Assembly: GCF_039555335.1 (NCBI RefSeq)
Contig: NC_092647.1
Span: 6,896,608 to 6,960,607 of the forward strand
Source of the DNA: Amphiura filiformis
Lineage: Eukaryota > Echinodermata > Ophiuroidea > Amphilepidida > Amphiuridae
Reading direction: 5' to 3'
DNA: 64,000 bases
The notes under the pieces were generated by a model, which did not search any database, was not told the origin of the DNA, and worked only from the letters and a program-made list of their open reading frames with translations. A program made the translations under genes and the position numbers. Positions 45,623-57,143 of the stretch are shown one piece after another; the first letter of the stretch is position 1, and each line of letters starts with the position of its first letter.

Positions 45623-46391
45623 AAATGTCAAGAATGACACGAGTCCAATATCAGTATCCATGCTGCTACTTGTATTGTTCATCCGTAAATTGTCAATGTG
45701 CAGATTAGCATTTAGCTATATCTTCTACTATGGTTTCATTTGGCAGAACTTGATAATATTTTTTAATCCCAAACTTAGTGCTGTATTTTTCTGGAATGGA
45801 GAGTATGCACGCCACAGGCCAATGAGGCCATTCTTCCTGTTACAGCAAATAGACATCTTGTGCAGATGAACCATCAATAAGGTGTATGTACTGCAATGAA
45901 TAGATCATCTAATAGTTTATTCAGCTGACTGACAAAATAAATAGTGCTTTAGCACTAATAAACCACTGAAATTGTGTTCTTTTGTTTAGAAGTTTGTAAT
46001 TAACGGGTGACCCAATTGACGGCCTTATCCCCTTTTTTACCCCATCAAAATTGAAATTTTGGCATTGAAAAAAAAATTCATATTTATGTCTGAGCCTTGG
46101 TAAAATTAGCTGCGAAATATGAAATGTTTATGTACCATTTGTGCTACATGTTTTTGATGGTAGACCTTGTAGGTAGAAAATTATCTCCCTTTAAAGGTGG
46201 ATGGTCCAATATTTTTGTATTGTTTTTTGTACCTCACATTGAGGCCTGTACCAAACTGATCCAAATCCCAAGTTTTGAGGTAAATTGCACTGGCCGTTTT
46301 GATATTAGAAGTAAATACATGTTTCACAACGTTCCATAGATTAGAAAGTATGTGTGTGGTGTACCGCAATAATTGGGGATGAGGCTATCAA

Positions 46392-46612
46392 GAGTGGGTT
46401 TTTAGTGGGTTTGCTGTCAGACAAGTTTAGAACTGTCAAGCTTTCGTCAGGAGTAGCTCCGACTTCTTCAGGACAAAGTACCTAAGAATGAGACATGTAG
46501 GCCGCCCTTTGCCTACTGATGGCTCTGAAAAGAGCCGTTCGCTGAAGACTGCCAGTTTGACAGTTCTAAACTTGTCCGACGGCGAACCCACTGAAAATCC
46601 ACTAATTGTTAT
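46392..46612. mobile_element. Foldback element carrying a histone-type stem-loop
   Basis: Ends AGTGGGTTTTTAGTGGGTTT and AACCCACTGAAAATCCACT pair; CAGACAAGTTTAGAACTGTC pairs with GACAGTTCTAAACTTGTCCG. The loop region contains a perfect histone 3' stem-loop on the minus strand at 46536-46521. Confidence 0.75.
46521..46536 (-). promoter_or_regulatory. Canonical histone mRNA 3' stem-loop sequence
   Basis: The minus strand reads AAC then GGCTCTTTTCAGAGCC then ATCA. This is the metazoan replication-dependent histone 3' end consensus: 6-base stem, 4-base loop and conserved flanks. No histone coding sequence lies upstream and no purine-rich histone downstream element is clear. Confidence 0.6.
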
Positions 46613-47317
46613 GAATTCCCACAATATGAGGCTATCACTTTTACATTCATAACATCCAAATGGAATTTATTTAGACCTAAAGTTTCACTAGGATTATGAG
46701 AAAAATGTGAGCCTTCCGATGCTAAAATCATCATTTCGATACAAAAAAGTGAGGGATGAGGCTGTCGATCAGGTCACCCACCTCTAAATGAAATGTTCAG
46801 ATACAAAATGTGATAAACACCCTTTTCCAGCTTTTTGAAATAAGGTCACCAAGATTTACCCGATTATAGTACCTTTAAATTGAGACCATACTATAAATAT
46901 TATGAAAAGCAGCACATTTTCTGTATTGCTTGATCAGTAACCTTTATATTTGCCAATATCCTAAATTGATAAAACTGGATATCGGTTTTGCATCTGAACT
47001 CCTCAAATAAAGACATTAAAAGAATTAAGGTATCAGTTGTACCCTAAACAAAGACAAATAAACTGGGCTCAAAAAAGAAATGAGGTCATATCTTAAAATC
47101 CTGTCCATCAAAATGAAACAAAATTTCACACAGGACTACTTCAATACTCATGTCTAAGGGAGTGTTCATAAATACTTTGGTGGGGGGTTGGAACCTCGGA
47201 CGTCAAAAATTTGTTGATCCCCCCTAAAAGGGTGGATTTTTTATCCCCCCTTTTATTGTCTAAAAGTTTTTGATCCCCCCACGTCCTAAAAAAGAAACCA
47301 AAAATATACACCATTAA

Positions 47318-47972
47318 GGGATCCAAAATGAGCGTTTATTGCGTTTCGACAGTATTTTTGTGGGACATGAGAGCACCTCAGACCTATCGATGCATTCTGA
47401 ATACTGAAGCATGTCTTTCTGATATCAAATAATTTTCATTTTTAAAAATCACAATATAATACAAATTTTATGACAAATTATAAAAATTTGATATTTTTCA
47501 AATTTTTGATATATAACAGTCCTCGAAGTAAATTATATAAATCTAATGATATATTCTTAAAGTGTATGTAGCAGGAGGAAAAGCCGACGGTCAATTGAAA
47601 ATTTTGACCTTTCATATTGAAGATATGGATTTTTTCCCCAAAAGACCTAATTTTTTTATTGTTTTGGGAAAAAAATCCATATCTTCAATAATGAAAGGTC
47701 AAAATTTTCAATTGATCGTCGGCTTTTCATCCCACCTACATACACTTTAAGTGTAAATCATCAGATTTATAAAGTTTACTTCAAGTACTGTTAAATATCA
47801 AAAATATCAATTTTAATGATTTGCCATAAAATGTGTATTAAATTGCTAATTTCAAAAAATCAAAATTATTTGATATCAGAATGACATTCTTCATATTCAG
47901 AATGCAATTCATATGTCTGATGTGCTCTAATGTCCCAAAATAAATACTGTCCAAACGTTCATACCCCAGCCC
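47318..47972. mobile_element. TTAA-flanked foldback element with 290-base arms
   Basis: TTAA lies at 47314-47317 and 47973-47976. Arms include GCGTTTCGACAGTATTTTTG against TAAATACTGTCCAAACG, and AAAGCCGACGGTCAATTGAA against TTCAATTGATCGTCGGCTTT. The half-copy at 62341 belongs to the same family. Confidence 0.88.
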
Positions 47973-48328
47973 TTAACAGTGGCATAGATTTCTTTTTGAC
48001 ATTGGGGTTGGAGGAAATTTCTTGGAAGTCCAGTGAATCCAGCACCTTTTGCAGACATAATAAGTTATGGTACATGTATATGTGCCATATTGAAGCTAAA
48101 CTGGTGAAATATAGTACAAAATGGAATTAATTGGCACTTTTTTCAGACTGTGACATGTGATACAGCAAGCGGCTTCATGCCAGTGCATTTGTTAGTTGTT
48201 AGCAAGGTAACCATATGGATATTGACATGTAAAATATTGAAGTAATCCTGTGTGTAATTTTGGTTCATTTTCATGGACAGATTTTCAAGATATGACAAAA
48301 GTTTCTATGTGAACCAGTTTGTCAAAAT

Positions 48329-48478
48329 TAAAACCAGCAGTTATGGCAGATTTAACCCATTGTAAGACATTTTCCAACAAATCCAGGCTGCTGGTCAGTC
48401 ATCTACCAATGATGCATAATAGCCTGAATTTGTTTGAAAAATGTCCCACGATGGGTTGAATCTGCTTTAATACCTGTC
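48329..48478. mobile_element. Foldback MITE
   Basis: GCAGATTTAACCCATTGTAA pairs with CACGATGGGTTGAATCTGC; ACATTTTCCAACAAATCCAG pairs with TGAATTTGTTTGAAAAATGT. Confidence 0.75.
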
Positions 48479-49357
48479 CACTATAGGTCTGATTTAAAGC
48501 CTTTTTGTGTACGATTTCCTTCAAATTTTTAATTTGTTATTTTATGTATACTTAAAATGCTGAAATAATGCTAGTAATAATTATTGGGAAGGGTTTCTGT
48601 CCATTTTGAGCTGAAATAACAAGGTATAGTGAAAGAAACCCTGCTGGTTATTTTGGCCGTTTAACACGCATTTCTTTAGGACATAATTATGACATTATGT
48701 CGAACTTTGCTCTGTTGACCTACAAAACACAACAAGGTGCAAGTTGTGACATGTGTAAGCATTACAAATATGCCAAAAAATCAGGTTTGAAAAAATTAAC
48801 CAATTTCATATAAGATCGTACATAATGGCTTTAAGACCTCATTTGTTGAAACCTGTTTAGAATTTAAGAAACTGATTGACAACCCAAGGAATGCTTTGTG
48901 TACAAATACATCATCCAATGGAGCAATCTGCATATTATGAATTTGCCTCTTCATTGGACTTTTGGATCAACATGTCTTGATTTCTTGACAGATTTCAGCA
49001 AATGTCTAAAATCCTAATAAAAAGATGCAGCTATTGGCTGCTGGTTCTAATTATGACGTATCTGTCTCTATTTAGGATATACAGGGGTGAAAAGCACTGG
49101 TAGCTTAATTCTTCAGCTGTCTGTATAGAATTGCAATTTTATTTCCTGCTGTCCATTGAAAAGGAACATTAATTATCATGATTATGAAGGAGGGAAATTG
49201 TGTAGGGGGGGGGGACAAGCAATTTTTGGCACATTTACATGGAACCTTTTAAATGCGACCTGCTCCTACAAAATGAGTGCAAAGTCGCAAGTTGGTAGTT
49301 TCAAGATTCCTGGCTGCCGAGTTGATTTTCTTTGCTTGACGCAGAGTACACCTCGTA

Positions 49358-49549
49358 CAAGCCAGTAGTATGTCCTTTGTGAATCAGGGGTGAAAACAAG
49401 CACTGTGGATACTGACATAATTTCCTGAAACTGCTTTAGCATTCCCTGAAAATGTATATTTCCCTACTTTGTACAGGGAAGTTCCTGAAGATTTGCATCC
49501 CTGGTGAATGGCTCATGTGCCCTATTCACAGGGACGTACTACTGGCTTG
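49358..49549. mobile_element. Foldback MITE interrupted by a dispersed repeat
   Basis: CAAGCCAGTAGTATGTCCTT and GGGACGTACTACTGGCTTG are the ends. The middle (GAAAACAAGCACTG to TACAGGGAAG) is a single copy of the repeat that is in tandem at 57134-57726. Confidence 0.75.
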
Positions 49550-50307
49550 AATAGGTGTGTGAAACAAAAACAATATCAATGCAGCAGCCAGGACTGAAAC
49601 TACAACTTGCACAACTTTACCCTCATTTTGTGGTAGCAGGTAACAAATAACATGCTCCAAATGAGGCCTAGTAAAACTACAGAAATGTTCAAGGATATGC
49701 AAAATATTATACTTGCATAAACTTATGGGAACCCAAAAATTTGGCATGTGCAAAGGGAGTCAAAGATTTTTTGGGAGGCATGGGAGGGGGGACAAAATTT
49801 GATCAGACGTTTCTGTAAATTCTTTGCATAAATATCACACATCACAAAGTCAATGGAACTGAAATCGATCAACTAATGGAAGATCCACAATATTTTATTG
49901 CCATACAATGGATAAACATACAACATTGTAACAATTAAACATAAATTACTCAATTTAATTTTGGTAAGTAGCCATTATAGGTACCATTATTTCTACTTTG
50001 GTATACACTAGTTAGACTAGGTAAGATTGTTTCTATATTGATATGCACTAGTTTGACTAGGCAAGATTTTTGGTTTGTTGCAATACATTTGTATACTTTG
50101 ATTGGTAGCAAATAAGCAAAATAATGTATATTGGATGTACCGTCTATAAAATGAACATGGTATGAATACTGCACACAGCTTGGTTCAAAGTCTTTGATAA
50201 TCTTCATCATTGGATAACAATTTAGTATATTAAAAAGTAAAAATAGGTTCTGATTGTCTGAATGAGTCATCATCATCACATTGGCATAATTGGTTCTACA
50301 ATGAAAT

Positions 50308-50412
50308 TTTGTGATGTCTATTTTCTTTTGTAATTTATTGATTATTTGCTCCATATTTTCCCTTTATTTCAAATTTGCTGCCTTTGGCCTCCATGGACCA
50401 GATTGTGTCACA
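50308..50412. mobile_element. Foldback MITE, family 2, right-half copy
   Basis: Matches the right part of family 2 (GATGTCTATTTTCTTTTGTA, then TTTGGCCTCCATGGACCAGA and TTGTGTCACA). The left arm is missing. Confidence 0.7.
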
Positions 50413-50477
50413 TATTACTGTACATATACAATATATATATTTCAAAGTACATTATACAATGATCCAAGGACGTTAAT

Positions 50478-50532
50478 GATGGCATGGGACTTGGTAGCTG
50501 TGGGACTTGGTAGCTGTGGGACTTGGTAGCTG
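50478..50532. repeat. Three tandem 17-base repeats
   Basis: GGGACTTGGTAGCTGTG repeats three times, the last diverging at its end. Confidence 0.85.
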
Positions 50533-51628
50533 AAACAGATAGGGCTTGATTTGCTTTAAAAAAAATTATATTGCAATTTTCAGTGAAACATTCTTTAGGT
50601 GATGTTCTTATGATATTTGTATATTGCTACAAACTTAAATTTGTGTAGTAGGTGAGTATTTTGCTCTGCTACACCAGGTAAATCGCATGCTGGAAATAGA
50701 GAACAATTTATCTGCATGACATTGCCAGATTTGATCGGATGTCAGGTTTAATGATAGAGCATACGTACATGTAATTGCTACGTAATTTATAAACAGATGC
50801 AGCATAGGACAAATTATAATACACCACAGTGGCAAGTTTCCCATGTTCTAAAAGGTCAAAGTCCAGTTTTTTCTGTCTTCTAAAAAATCCCAAAAATTCA
50901 TCAATTCTAGGGAATTTGGTCAACTTTCTAGAAAAACACTGGGCCAAAAAGTAACAAAACAAAATGGCAGCTCATGGAAATTTCATTGGATTTGGGCTAG
51001 GGTTCAACATGTATGTACTATGGGCCTAAAGGCAAGAGTTTTCTTGGGCATGTTGCTGAATGTACATTCAAAATAGCCAAAATATTAGGTGGAAATAAGC
51101 ATAATTTTGCATATTTCCCTTCTCTGTGTTTTCCCTGTACTACTACCGATTCTGTGATTTTTCCGTAAAACTTGCTATTAAATTTATAATACACAAATCT
51201 CTTGAATACTGCTACTTAACTGCAGCTGTGACTGTTCAATATGATACACAATCTCTTCATAACTGAACCAGCTCACTCCTATGTCATAATGATCAAAATA
51301 TTAATATTGCTTGAACAATGCGATACCAATTCTTCCCAGGAAAACCACACATTTTTAATACATATAAAATTGTCATCAATTTTGTAATGCACACCTGCAA
51401 AGATACAATATGGTATTACAATAAAATATTGGTATTTTGGCAGACCGTTGCCAAATTTAAAAATAATCAAATTAAATGAATGATCCAAGAATACGGGATA
51501 GCTTCAATTAGCTTGAACAAAACACAATCTTTGTGCTATTTTGTCTCTGTAGATGTATTTTGCTTGGGAAGTTGGGATAGTACACATGACTGCAAAATTA
51601 GACTGTCACAAAACATAATGACATTGTA

Positions 51629-52170
51629 CAGCCAACCTCCCTTATCCAGATCTCTCTACCTGGCTCTGTGATCCTCATAGGAAAACCAGTTTTTAATGCT
51701 GTGATACCTCACTTTCATGATTTGACTATGGACTTGATTTAATATACCTATGATATATATATATGATGCATACAGCCACAGACTATCCATTAACAGTCAA
51801 GAGTCCCTGTGCTTTGTATGTTGTGAATTCTTGCATATTCATGAGGGCCGATCGTGCGTGTCTAACAAGCACGCCAGCATTACGTGCCTTCGCGTGTATA
51901 TGCGTAATAGTGTTATGTGTCTTTGTGGTAATGCAAAGGTCCTTCAAAATATGCGGTATATGCATAGCAGTTTCGATTGGTCCTCATTATCGGGCGATGT
52001 GGAGACTTGGTTAAAAATTTCACCGTTCTATGTTATTATTACCCTATTTTATGCAGCAATATTACTTTGTTGTTCCAAATTTTGCACATTAGACATTTAA
52101 TACCTTTAACTGTAGATAATTCACTTATCCAACCACTCCATCATAGTTGGATAAAAGAGGTTGGGGACTG
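51629..52170. mobile_element. pogo/Tigger-like MITE, copy B
   Basis: CAGCCAACCTCCCTTATCCA and TTGGATAAAAGAGGTTGGGG followed by ACTG are inverted ends. It shares CCTCATAGGAAAACCAGTTTT-type sequence near the left end with copy A. There is no transposase frame. Confidence 0.7.
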
Positions 52171-52307
52171 TACTTCGCCTTTACACAAACAGATACAAAT
52201 TCTGTTCTAAATACACAGCTATAATGAGATGCACAAAGACATGTACATCTCATATCTATATAAAATTCAGTATATCTATATTAATTCTAAAAATAAACAA
52301 CATTTAA

Positions 52308-52659
52308 GGGAGTACTACACCCCTGTGTTAAATTTGTGACTATTTTGGCATTTTTCTCAAAAATAAATAACACACTGGTAACAAAAGTTATGTATATTAT
52401 TGGGGCAAGGAATCCAATTACTACACTGAAATTTCAGTGAATCAATACAAGTGGTTCAGTAAATATGATAGGAAACGAGGTACATCCTAGCGGTACCGGT
52501 ACCTTATTTCTTATCATAAATAACGAACCGCTTATCTTGGGTCACTGAAATTCCAGTAGTAATTGGATTCCTTGCCATAACTTTTGTTACCAGTGTGTTA
52601 TTAGTTTTTGAGAAAAATGCAAAAATAGACTCACATTTATTGAGGGGTGTAGTACCCCC
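52308..52659. mobile_element. TTAA-flanked foldback MITE
   Basis: TTAA at 52304-52307 and 52660-52663. GGGAGTACTACACCCCTGTG and GAGGGGTGTAGTACCCCC pair, followed by long arms (AACACACTGGTAACAAAAGT against ACTTTTGTTACCAGTGTGTT) to a central GGTACCGGTACC. A compact, well-kept copy. Confidence 0.9.
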
Positions 52660-53410
52660 TTAACAGCACACATATTAAACTACTCCATAATCAAAGAAAT
52701 ACATTCTATAATACTACACTCACACAGCAGAATATTGATTATGGTTGGTGGGATTACTATAATGGTGCAACAAACTGCCAGGGCAACAAACTAACATTAA
52801 ATTAATAGAATGAAGCACTGTACATGTGAAATGACCATGCAAGTGAATGTTGCTTCCCCAAACATACATCACTTGTATACAATCTGATTTCAACTTCACG
52901 CCAGTTAAAAAATTGAAATAAATTAGCTTGAAGCAAAAGCAATTAAGTAGAAAATAATATATGTTATGTATATATTTAAAAACATGACCCACCTGGATGG
53001 TCAATTAATGATATTTCAGAAATTATTGCAAAATTGCAAACCCATCTGTATTTCAGACACATTTTTTTATATAACTTGGGTAAATGGACAGATAGCAGTT
53101 GGCTAGCTTACCAAGCTGAGGTTTTGCAAAATTGTAGCATAAATACGAACGGAAAATGAAAACATGATATGTTTGTTATAGACATTATGAAAGGGAATTA
53201 AATATTTGACAGGCCTTGTCTTCTAAATATTCATATTATTTGTTCATGTTGTTATTTGGGTTTGTGAATAAAAAGGAAAACAATGATGTTTGGATCATTT
53301 CAAGGCAAGACTTACATGTAATGATATTCCTTAATTTTCCTCCTCATCGAAATCACATAAGGATGACATATTCTATTGTGTACTATTCACTTATAATACA
53401 GTAAACTTAT

Positions 53411-53744
53411 GCTGGTTTCATACTTTCCTGCCGCTTACCGCTTTGCCAACGATTTTGCTTCACTATGCAATCGCACCAGAAATGCTAGCGGTGACCAGCG
53501 ACAAGATCACTCCACCATATTGCCCAAATCGGAAGATCACTAGGAGTTGAATTCAAGTTAACTCTGGAGCAGTGCTGCTCTGACGTATGAGAACAGGATA
53601 CGAATTTTGGCCAATGAGCACAGAGCGGTGTTTAGCAGCAACATTGGCTTTCAGAGTCATACTGCTCCGCTTGCAGAAAAAGGCAAGCGGAATGATGAAG
53701 CGTCACACCGCTTAGCGGCATGTGGCGGAAAGTATGAAACCAGC
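53411..53744. mobile_element. Foldback element
   Basis: GCTGGTTTCATACTTTCCTG and CGGAAAGTATGAAACCAGC are the ends; CCGCTT and AAGCGG words pair inside. A fragment is at 5515. Confidence 0.8.
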
Positions 53745-54260
53745 ATTTATACACTCATAATGACACAGATTCAAAATTGTCCAATACCATAATACCGCTC
53801 CAATTTGTTCTGGCAATTTCTGGCGGTGGATCAATTATTCATTTATTTATCAAGCAACTACCAAATATGCCTGAAAAGAACTTAGGATCACATACACACA
53901 TGACAAAAGTTGCATAATGCAATTTTCTCACCTACACATTTTCTTTTGAAAAATAGCACCTTATAATTCTATAAAGTACGACTAGTTTAGCATCCTATTG
54001 GCCCTTTGAACAGTCATTTCAAAACAAGACTCTATCCCAAAGTGCATGATGTTTGTGCGTACGCCTTTCATAGGTGCTTTGCTAGAAAAGTAAAAAAAAA
54101 AACCCAACACTTTTACGCATGCATTTGCAGGAAGAACCTCGTTTTGGGACCCAGATGATAGATCTGTGCAAAGGGGTCAATCTAGATCATTTTTTTGATT
54201 ATGGGAATAAAGATTGCATATGACATTTGCCGATGTGTCTTAGTGGTCCATTACTCTATA

Positions 54261-54401
54261 TTACTGCTTGATGACACGGGGTGCAAGCATTGTGTTATGT
54301 GCATAGTATTTGCATTCTGCCGGTGGGCTGATAGGCATCGTGTCCCACGATATATTTTCTTTCTTGAAGCCAGCTTCGACTAATTGTGGTATCTGGGTTT
54401 C
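54261..54401 (-). CDS. GAMT: GAMT exon 4 (C-terminus and stop)
   Basis: Acceptor TTTGCAG, then [34 protein letters not shown] and a stop after APRVIKQ. The length matches the human C-terminal exon. Confidence 0.94.
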   Translation of the reverse strand, partial: ETQIPQLVEAGFKKENISWDTMPISPPAECKYYAHNTMLAPRVIKQ

Positions 54402-57143
54402 CTGCAAAGAAAAAAATAACAAAATGTTTTTATGTTTTCCATAGTTCATCACATATCCAACATTATGGGATCATCAAGTATAGATACCTGGCACACTGAT
54501 GTGTATAATCTCTTCCACTGCTAGTTTGATTTACATTCTCTTCACAAACACCATCTCCCAATAATGCTACAGTGGAAACTCGTTAATACGAGATCGCTTA
54601 ATGCGAGAAACCGCTTACTACGAACAGACACACATGGTCCCAATTTTCCCCTATTATTTACTGCTTTTTTTTGTTTTTTGTTTTCTATTGTTTTTACGAC
54701 GGATAAAACGAGCTAATTTCTCAAGCTGGATTTATGATGTATATCATGTCAGGAGTTGACAAAATATTCGTTCGAAAAGTGACGAAAACTCAAAGCATGA
54801 CTTCAAATGCAACTGCACTCTTGTACGTACAAATCAGTGCAAGGAGAACCAGACCAGGGCAAAAGGACCTCCGAGTACACTCGCGCCACAGAAAAATGCC
54901 TCTTACCGAAAATCAAAAAGGAACATTAGCCTATCATCATGATCATAACGATCGAGGGAATTTGGAACTGTGACATTGCTCCTGCAATGGCAGCTGCAAA
55001 TCTAGTATATAAAATAATGATGTTTCGCTCGTAAAGTCTCACTGTGCCGACTTTCTTCCGACACATTTTTGGCATCTGACTTTTAAAATGAACTCCGCTT
55101 AATACGAGCTAAACATGCCGGCCCCGGCGATCTCGTATTAACGAGTTTCCACTGTAATACTGTGTTTCTTTTAAATCTTTCTTTGAGTGCACAATATGCT
55201 TCTTACAAGACCAAAATCATCGAAATTTATTTTTGTATATTTGTGACACGATCTGGTCTACGGGGGCCAAAGGAGGCATTTTTGAAAATTGAGTTACAAT
55301 AATCATCACATTATACTAACAATAGGATATCATTTACTGAAAACACCATTTTGAAGGCCTAGCATACTTGGTTTTAAAGTTATGAAGATATTTGATGTCT
55401 ATTTTCTTATGTATTTTTTTACTCCATATTTTTGGCTTTATCTCAGTTTCAAATTTGCCGCTTTTGGCCACCATGGACCAGATCGTGTCACATTTGTTTA
55501 TTTCTTCGATAGTTACCATTCACCAACTCACCTGAAACATTTGTACAATGTCTGTGTATTTGCCCTTCATGTATTCACCCCATGATGTCAGGTTGCAGTA
55601 CGATAAAACACCGCCAGGTTTAAGAAGCCTGGAAGCATGGCCCTTGATGAATTCAAACTGATGCGTGTGCCACGTTTCTTCTGACAATGGGTAGGTGTCA
55701 TATAAAATACCTGCAATGAAAAACAACAGTATTTAGCACAACACTTAATTTTGTGCTCACTGGTAACTGATGACCGGGGGGCATTCAGAGAGGCACATGA
55801 ACATATCGAGGGGTTAGTGCAACAAAGGGTTTTCAACAACTCTTCCTATACCTTTGTACAGGAGCCAACCGTTGTTAAACCGTGATGACCCCACACTTTT
55901 ACTGTAGCGTATACTGCCGAAGCGAGACTACGCGTTCGCGAGAGCGTAAAATCCGTCCATGCCTGGAACCTTTGTGCGTATGCCAGCTTACAAGTTGAAT
56001 TCAGTATTTTCCAGGTAGCGGCTAAACATTGCCGTTTTATTCTGTAGTTTTATTGCTGATATTAAAAAGAGAAATCATCGAAGTTTTTGTAAGGCTGAGT
56101 GGCAATGATTAACTGACATTCCTCGTAAAATAATCGTGAATTATACGATATTTAGCTTCTTTTCGTTGTTGAAAGGATTCAATCATGTTTCACCGTTGTT
56201 CATCACCGTTTAACAGCAGCGTCTGCGTGGTTTACTTCAGCGGGGCCGCGCTAAGTAAACCACGCAGACGACGCTGCTGCATCGTTGTTAAACGGTGATG
56301 AACAACGGTGAAACATGATTGAATCCCTAAATCTACAAATTGGGCATTTCGAGATATTAGCAAAAACGTTTACAAGTAGATAGCCCAGATGCAGCCCTTT
56401 GTTGCTGCTCTAAACACCAGAGACCCCCTGCAATGCATTCACAAACTCTATGGAAGGTTTGCAGATAGCCCTTTGTTGCACTATACACAAAATAGCACTT
56501 TTGCTCAGACCCACATTTGGGAATCATGCTCTAGTTATTCAGCCTAACCTAGAAGCAATGTCCACAATTTTATTTGTAGTTCTTAAGCTCTAATTTGGAA
56601 AACCATCAAATTGGCTATCTGGCACCACATCTTTCCACTAACCTGTAAAGGAGTAACTTTGGCCTACAACCACACCAGCATTGCATAGTCCAAGGAGTAG
56701 GACCTGATCTTTTCTTACAGTAGCTACAACACTATACTCACGACTATTATACTCACGACTATGATCACTACTAGTCTTATTACAAGACTGCCCTACCCCA
56801 TCCCTAAACCCTGACCCTAAACTCGGTAAACGAGGACTGGTCCTGGACTCAAAGTCTAGCAAGTTGCACCATATTCGGTAATTATAGCTTAAATTGAGTA
56901 CGGTAATGAGTATAGACATGTCGGACAACTTACCATCGAATTGGCCATCTGGCAGAGTTGGTACTACATCTTCCCACAGACCTAATAAAGGAGTCACTTT
57001 GTGTGGTTGAGCTTTGGCCCACTCCTTTAACCTGTCAAACACACCAGCGTTGCATTCTATGATCACATGCTCCTCAATATTGTGTTCCTCAATTTTAGTA
57101 GCAGCTATCGCCAATCCAAACCCAATCTCTAGAACTCGTCCAC
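54261..57143 (-). CDS. GAMT: GAMT: guanidinoacetate N-methyltransferase, last three exons
   Basis: Three exons, 57143-56934, 55710-55532 and 54401-54261, join in frame and give 175 residues that align with residues 62-236 of human GAMT. GAMT moves a methyl group from S-adenosylmethionine to guanidinoacetate, the last step of cytosolic creatine synthesis. Visible: SAM-binding motif [18 protein letters not shown], then [12 protein letters not shown] and [18 protein letters not shown], the active-site stretch [40 protein letters not shown], and the C-terminal [20 protein letters not shown]. Intron positions match the vertebrate gene. The first exon (about 60 residues, with the substrate-binding MERWETPYM region) is not seen between 57144 and 64000, so it probably lies beyond the right edge. 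No frame break is seen in the three exons. Confidence 0.95.
54570..55154. mobile_element. pogo-like element in GAMT intron 3
   Basis: CAGTGGAAACTCGTTAATAC and GTATTAACGAGTTTCCACTG are exact inverses flanked by TA. Inner copies of the motif (GCTTAATGCGAGAAACCGC; CCGCTTAATACGAGCTAAA) support subterminal repeats. A diverged relative is at 44934. Confidence 0.8.
55252..55492. mobile_element. Foldback MITE, family 2, copy B (near GAMT exon 3)
   Basis: Starts TGTGACACGATCTGGTC and ends GACCAGATCGTGTCACA. It lies 40 bases past the GAMT exon 3 donor, inside the third intron. Confidence 0.85.
55532..55710 (-). CDS. GAMT: GAMT exon 3 (active-site region)
   Basis: Acceptor TTGCAG, donor TTTCAG before GTGAGT. 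It codes [20 protein letters not shown] through [20 protein letters not shown]. The Asp of LYDTYPL is the family's guanidino-contacting residue. Confidence 0.95.
56175..56326. mobile_element. Near-perfect 152-base hairpin in GAMT intron 2
   Basis: GGATTCAATCATGTTTCACC and GGTGAAACATGATTGAATCC are exact inverses, and the inner arms GCGTCTGCGTGGTTTACTTC and AGTAAACCACGCAGACGACG pair up to a GC-rich loop. Confidence 0.88.
56602..56690 (-). pseudogene. GAMT: Decayed partial copy of GAMT exon 2
   Basis: Within GAMT intron 2, the stretch from AAATTGGCTATCTGGCA to ACCAGCATTGCATAG repeats, in the same orientation, the landmarks of the real exon 2 at 56936-57058 (AATTGGCCATCTGGCAGAG, AAAGGAGTCACTTT, ACCAGCGTTGCATTC). 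Several segments are missing, including the middle. It has no splice donor and would not code a methyltransferase. A local tandem duplication followed by decay is the likely origin. Confidence 0.75.
56934..57143 (-). CDS. GAMT: GAMT exon 2 (SAM-binding motif)
   Basis: Acceptor TTGACAG, donor TTCGATG before GTAAGT. It begins GT GGA CGA, finishing a Gly codon from the missing exon 1, and codes [20 protein letters not shown] to LPDGQFDG. The open frame runs on into the upstream intron by chance; the splice site and family alignment set the border. Confidence 0.94.

Larger units (their letters stand above)
36550..54260. other. Region between hnRNP and GAMT, no protein gene recognised
   Basis: About 17.7 kb of repeat-rich, AT-rich sequence between two genes that point at each other. 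It contains the foldback and pogo-like elements listed separately and a few splice-like exons without coding frames near 41720, 44217 and 44721. None of the open frames shows a domain. Confidence 0.6.
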
